A stretch of DNA of 64,000 nucleotides from Adineta vaga (taxonomy: Eukaryota > Rotifera). Below, one piece after another: positions 59,318-64,000 of the stretch (positions are counted from its first letter, which is position 1; every line of letters begins with the position of its first letter). Location: assembly GCA_021613535.1 (NCBI GenBank), contig CP075493.1, positions 13,330,001-13,394,000 of the forward strand, given 5' to 3'. Both the position numbers and the translations under genes were made by a program. The notes below the pieces were generated by a model. The model worked only from the letters and a program-made list of their open reading frames with translations. It was not told where the DNA came from and did not search any database.

Positions 59318-60514
59318 ATGGGATGCACATGTAGTAAATGCGATTGCTCTACTTGCTGTTGTTGTTGTTGTGAAGATGATCTTGTACCACAACAACAACA
59401 GTTGTCATCGTACCACGAACATCCCATGCCTACGAATACAAAAATCCTTAAATCTATGCCACAAGGACCTGCTGCTATAGAACGTATGAAAAAATTTGGT
59501 ATTACTACACGTAATGTTTCGAAATTAACCGATGGTTATCAAAACGAAACAGTTACATCGCTTGAAGATGCTTTGAAATTTTTTAATCGTAAACTTGTTT
59601 ATCTACCTGAATCTATCAAAAAAGCGAAAGAAAAATGTAATCGAAAAAAATATAATCTTACTCATGATGAATCAGCTGCGATCTATCTCTATTCAATGGC
59701 ACGAAAACCAACATCATTTTTTGATGAATTGCAACGAGATTCGATTCAGGAGAACGTGCACAACTTTTACCATGGTTTAAATATTTAAAATTATTGAAAA
59801 ATGCATATGATAAATTACCTTATGCAAAATCAGAAATTTTGCAAGGAGGAGAAATTTCTGGGAAACTAGAAGAGAGTATCACGTCAAATGCCAAACCTGA
59901 CAGTTCTCATTTCGGTTCACATTCCCAATCTGACAGTTCATCTTTTAGTTCACAATCCAAATTATATTATTCTTCTCTTGGTTCCGCTTCGCTATCAATT
60001 GCTGAAATAAATACAAATCTGCTTGGACCGGGAACTTTTCTTAGTTATGAATCGTTAAGTGGCAAAGATATTAGTGATTTTACAGAAGGTAACATACCTG
60101 AATTTTTGATTTGGCCAGGAACGAAATTAAGTATAGCTAAAATAATGAAACAGCAAGCTGATGGTTCAATAGTTATACATTTAACAACGAAACTTCGTAA
60201 GTAAATCTTGTGTAATCTAAAATTAGCAACTGAAATATTTGCTTATTTATTCTTTAGCTCTACCGAAACCAATAGACGAAGTATTAGAACCTGAAAGACA
60301 CTTTGTTTGTCAAAATAATAATTGTCGCTATGCTTGTCGTGGAAATCATAAAACAAATCATTGTTATGGCTTTGCATCTATTGACCACAAGTGTGAACAT
60401 CATTGTGTACATATAAACGAATGTTTGATATGTGGTGATAATGAATCGAAATTACGCGAATGTAATCAATGTAAACATTGCTTTTGTGATAGATGTTGTC
60501 TTCAATACTTATGA
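59318..60514 (+). pseudogene. Lipid-anchored ADP-ribosyltransferase-like protein, frameshifted
   Basis: The ATG at 59318 opens MGCTCSKCDCSTCCCCCC: Gly2 for myristoylation next to a cysteine cluster for palmitoylation. An ART-like domain follows (SLEDALKFFNRKL, DESAAIYLYSMARKPTSFF). The frame slips near 59735-59743: the first frame stops at 59788, while another continues SGERAQLLPWFKYLKLL, then NAYDKLP and IWPGTKLSIAKI. Exon 2 (60258-60514, after a 61-bp intron) adds a Cys/His-rich zinc-binding end (CLICGDNES, CNQCKHCFCDRCC). Of the R-S-E residues, the Arg of the usual WRG is lost (LQGGE), and of the ExE only one Glu remains (IPEFLIWPGT). It is inactive as an enzyme even if the frame were continuous. 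Confidence 0.72.
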
Positions 60515-61364
60515 ACGGATAATTTTTAAAGTTTTCCATAATAAATAAATATGTATCTCTCATCAATTCAGCAGAGAAGTAGGTTATAACTATAATGTTA
60601 TATGATTATGTACTATTGTTCGAAGTGATCTGATCAGATATCGACATTTGTCCATTATTGTTAATAAAAGGTTGCTGTATGACGAGCACTACCATCTTCA
60701 TAGGTTTTCATCTCGTTGATTTGGTATGACAAAAAACATGATGATGATTCAACGACGTTGTAAACTTCGATGTTACTTTTTTGTTACTATAATTATCTTT
60801 CGTATATGCGTCTCGTTCCTATGCATACTTTTCAAACAAAAATAAAATTGACGATTAAGAATGATTTTAGATTTATCTTTTTGTCTCTATTATAATGTGT
60901 ATAGAACAATCAAAATACTTTAGATATTATAGGACTTATGTTCTGGTTATTTACCCTTCTCTTATCACACATAATATATATTAAGCAAACTGCATTTGTT
61001 GATAAACATCGAGTCATTTCATTCGTTTACCTGTGTGATTCAAAGAACAATGTTTGGTTTTTTCCCTTCAGGTAGTAAATAGATAATATCCACAGTATGA
61101 CTGAATCGTTGTGTATAAATGTCTGAAATTTTTTGTCTGAAATAATTTGACAAGTAGTTAGGAGTAAGTAGAGCACATTCATTTCATCAATTCTATTTAG
61201 CATTGATCTATTTGAAGAAGACTTCATCTAGTCTTTTTTTGTATTCTTTTTCTCAAACGTAGAACAACTTAACATGTTGACAATGTACAATATTCTTCAT
61301 AAAGACGATAAATAATAGAAACATGCATTGTAGTTCGATTTAATGCTTGAATTTTCTATAGATA
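60515..61364. other. Intergenic, no gene seen
   Basis: About 850 bp between two plus-strand genes. No exon or repeat was recognised. Confidence 0.45.
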
Positions 61365-63321
61365 ATGCATCGAAGTATTTTCTGCACGACAGGAACGATT
61401 GTACGTACATATCGTTCCGCATTCGCCAGTTATTCAACACTTGGAAATTGGTTTTCATCTAAGATAAGGAACCAGGATGGTTTCTTTAGTAAAAAACAAA
61501 AGAGTACGGTAGAAAATAACATGTTTACAAAAGGTAATAAAAATATATATAAAGCTTTATGTATTATACATTGTATGATGGAACTAATCATTTATTTTTC
61601 GTTTAAATGAAGATGTAAAAGCAAAGCAGCAATCACCCAGCAATGTATTCGAAAATCGCGTTCCATTCACTGCAACTCCAGATTTAATTTCAAATCAATC
61701 GATAAGTGTTGCAGATTTTATTCCTAATTTTACAGCTAAATCTCAACCAATACCAACCTCTAATTCATCCTCAAAACTATTATGCTTGACGAATGAAATA
61801 AAAAATGCATCACAGTTAACAAGCGAACATTGGACATATATATTTAAAACATGTAATCTTGGTAAAGGATTATTTACTAATGAATTGAAACCAAAACATA
61901 GTCATAGATCATCCATTCAATTGAAAGACAATGCAGAACCAGAAACCATTATCTATGATACTTCAAATATCGATGCACGTGTAACTTACACCGAACGAAG
62001 TAAATTATTCGTTGAAAATAAATTCAATGAAATGGACACAAACTTTTCATGCCCATTTGTTTCCTTTTCTCATACGAACGAGAAAAACGAAAAAGTAACT
62101 GGTAACTCTTCAAAGAGCCACTTATTTACAACCTGTATGTGGAATTTTCCGCGTGTTTCAATTAAATTAGACAGTCGTAGTGTTGAGCCGACGGACGTAT
62201 TTTTACATGATATAGACAGTATATTAAGTTTACCAATGGAAGATCAGTATGACAAATTTGTAACGTTATTTTCAATCTATGGACATTCTATTGCAACTGA
62301 ACTAATAATTGGAGGACAATTATATCATACGGATATGCGAGAAAAGAAAGATTCCGTAAATCTTTTAGAACATATAGAAGAACGAAAGCAAGAATTTCGA
62401 ACAGCTCTAAATCCAATCACTGTATCAACTGAGACATTCGTGACAGTCAAGGCAAATGCTGATACAGGTATAAAAACTGAAGCGAAATCTAGAAAAGAAG
62501 ACAATCGGCAAATAGTGAATACAATTTTTCAAGCAACTGGCGGTGACACATTAAAGTGTCAAAATCCAAGTGAATGGGTTTCAACAATTCAAGATTTCCT
62601 TAACTGGCGAGTTATCAAAATTGATGAAGTATTACCGCTCTATAAAATATTAGACAGCCAACGGCAATGTAAAATCGAATCTGTATTATATCGACATCAG
62701 TCAAAAGCGATTGTATCAGACAACAAACCGATGAGAGACGAAACAAGCATCCTCACACCTACACCTTCAACACCACCAACAACTGTTGGAACAAAATTGC
62801 CTATAATGAGTATAGGAATTGTCAGCAAGTATTCCGGGACACCAAAGGGATATCAATGTATTACAAAAGGTAAATATATATTTGTCATAACTTATTTCTT
62901 TATCTAATATCTGTTTGAAGTTTATGGTGATAATGTTAATACCGCCTGTTTGGCACCGTATTCGTTTTGGCGACGTAAAGATCGCTACTTGTGCATAAGA
63001 CATGTTTCTTCTCTCACTGATCATCGTATTCCTGTATTAGAAGATATTTTGTTGATGGAAAAAAGTGATGTACCGCCGATAAACTATCAGCCACTATCGT
63101 TAACTATTGATAGAGAACAAATAGCTACATGGAAAACAATGATTTATATAAAAATGACTGCACTTGAATCATGCACAAATTGTATTTATGATATTATATT
63201 TTTAACTTCTCTGGAAAAGCGTCCAGAAAGTTATACACACATTGGCGAAATAGCTGGTTTAAAAATGTGTATTCAGCGAGGTGATATTCCATCTCTTAGA
63301 CGAGATATACAACATAATTGA
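61365..63321 (+). CDS. MACPF (perforin-like) protein with MABP C-terminal domain
   Basis: Three exons (61365-61533, 61613-62869, 62921-63321), introns of 79 and 51 bp, phases consistent; 608 residues. After a basic, Ser/Arg-rich N-terminus that resembles a mitochondrial presequence but is not proof of one, residues about 130-430 form a MACPF domain: the signature region FVTLFSIYGHSIATELIIGG (the usual YGTH reads YGHS) and the closing WVSTIQDFLNW. The C-terminal 140 residues match an MABP beta-prism (LPIMSIGIVSKY, GTPKGYQCITK, DRYLCIRH, MIYIKMT). MACPF proteins assemble pores in membranes, and MABP binds membranes. MABP-MACPF pairs are known from bacteria. It could serve defence or egg biology; the target is unknown. 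The frame is intact. Confidence 0.8.
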
Positions 63322-63719
63322 GTGTATTTTTTTACATTATAAATAAAGAATAAAAGTTACAATCGAGCATTCGAGTGTTTTTCCAAAACATTTCTTCTAT
63401 ATGCGAATATTCAGTTATTTTAAGGATGTGGGTGCAGTGTTCATTTATCATCTACACAGATATCGTCACACTTTAAAGATTAAAGAGAGACGACAGCCGA
63501 ATAATTCTATGTTTTATTGTCAAATACAATAATGACTTGAGTATAATAGCTGAAACAGAAGAATGGAGATATTAAAGCAAGACACACTCCTAAAAATTAC
63601 TGCTGTTTTTCTGAGTAATCCGTTCTATTCGAATTATCTAAACTGTGAGTATAGAGTTAAAAACAATCGAAACAAACGATGACCTTGTGGATTAAAAAAC
63701 ATCTAGAAATATAATTACT
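63322..63719. other. Convergent intergenic region
   Basis: About 400 bp between the MACPF gene and the 14-3-3 remnant, with AATAAA near 63341. No gene seen. Confidence 0.4.
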
Positions 63720-64000
63720 CACTCACTTTGAAATTAGTGCGCAAGATTTGCACAATACAAGCACTCTATCAAAATAAATAGGAAGAGAAATCAACTATAT
63801 ACATGAGTTATCGATCATTCCTTACCTTTGTATAGATCTTCATTGAGCTCATCTAATCTCTCTAAAGCATTACTGAAACCCTAAATGATTCATATTTCAT
63901 TCGATCCACGAACGAAATATGTTCATTTTAACAAACCTGTGGTTCATTTCTAATCTTTTTTCGATATGCTTTCACCATTTCTTGTTGACGTTCAGAACCT
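63720..64000 (-). pseudogene. 14-3-3 protein remnant, runs off the window
   Basis: Three small exon-like pieces: 63937-64000 (GSERQQEMVKAYRKKI, the third helix of 14-3-3), 63826-63880 (FSNALERLDELNEDLYK, the eighth helix) and about 63720-63765 (SACIVQILRTNF, the ninth helix). The first two join in phase across a 56-bp GT-AG intron, but about 115 residues between helix 3 and helix 8 are absent. The third is out of phase at its AG. 14-3-3 dimers bind phosphoserine peptides; this version would lack most of the groove. The N-terminal part is outside the window. Confidence 0.65.

Noticed and set aside
1-64000. CRISPR arrays, bacterial operons, Shine-Dalgarno sites, rRNA or tRNA genes
   Set aside because: The window is eukaryotic with spliceosomal introns. 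No regularly spaced repeats and no cloverleaf with a GGTTCGA-type loop were found by eye; a covariance-model search would be needed to exclude tRNAs.

Overview
The window looks like a piece of a compact, AT-rich animal genome, most likely a rotifer and probably a bdelloid. I infer this from many very short GT-AG introns (about 47 to 70 bp), closely spaced genes, and typical bdelloid families: ADP-ribosyltransferase plus TPR proteins, NHL-repeat secreted proteins, F-box proteins, divergent GPCRs and Hedgehog-type Hint proteins without a hedgehog signal. No species can be named from the sequence alone.

Layout. 1-1815 (minus) and about 49200-51026 (plus) are two inverted copies of one segment, each carrying a 3CxxC zinc / transmembrane / Hint gene, and each copy is broken by a different lesion. 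2-6 kb holds a secreted NHL-repeat gene, an F-box gene and a Ly6-like gene. 7-14 kb is one five-exon gene for a roughly 2155-residue protein: ankyrin repeats, WWE, a complete DEAH helicase, a GG-VRD/DxD nucleotidyltransferase fold and a PARP catalytic domain. 16-21 kb has a MYND protein, an ART-TPR membrane protein and a small one-TM protein. 22-29 kb has an eEF1A paralogue with altered GTP-binding loops and a three-module multi-TM receptor-like protein. 29-36 kb has an F5/8C-like secreted protein, a GPCR, a decayed relative of the three-module protein and a SUEL-type lectin. 36-45 kb has a broken leucine-rich-repeat-like gene, a frameshifted glycosyltransferase, an intact GT90 O-glucosyltransferase, a decayed NHL/lectin-like gene and a LITAF gene. 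46-49 kb has two tiny TATA-driven genes and an O-methyltransferase relic. 51-64 kb has a secreted peptide precursor, a large secreted/TM protein, a trypsin homologue without its catalytic His and Ser, an epoxide hydrolase, a frameshifted lipid-anchored ART, a MACPF-MABP protein and a 14-3-3 remnant.

Themes. Proteins acting on NAD, RNA or membranes (PARP-helicase, ART-TPR, ART, MACPF) and secreted or receptor-like proteins dominate, which fits an accessory, fast-turnover region. About a dozen loci carry frameshifts, stops or internal deletions, yet several long genes (2155, 899, about 1212, 608 and 485 residues) are fully open, so general sequencing error is an unlikely sole cause. The intact genes form no single pathway; the strongest candidate for an undescribed system is the five-domain PARP-helicase.
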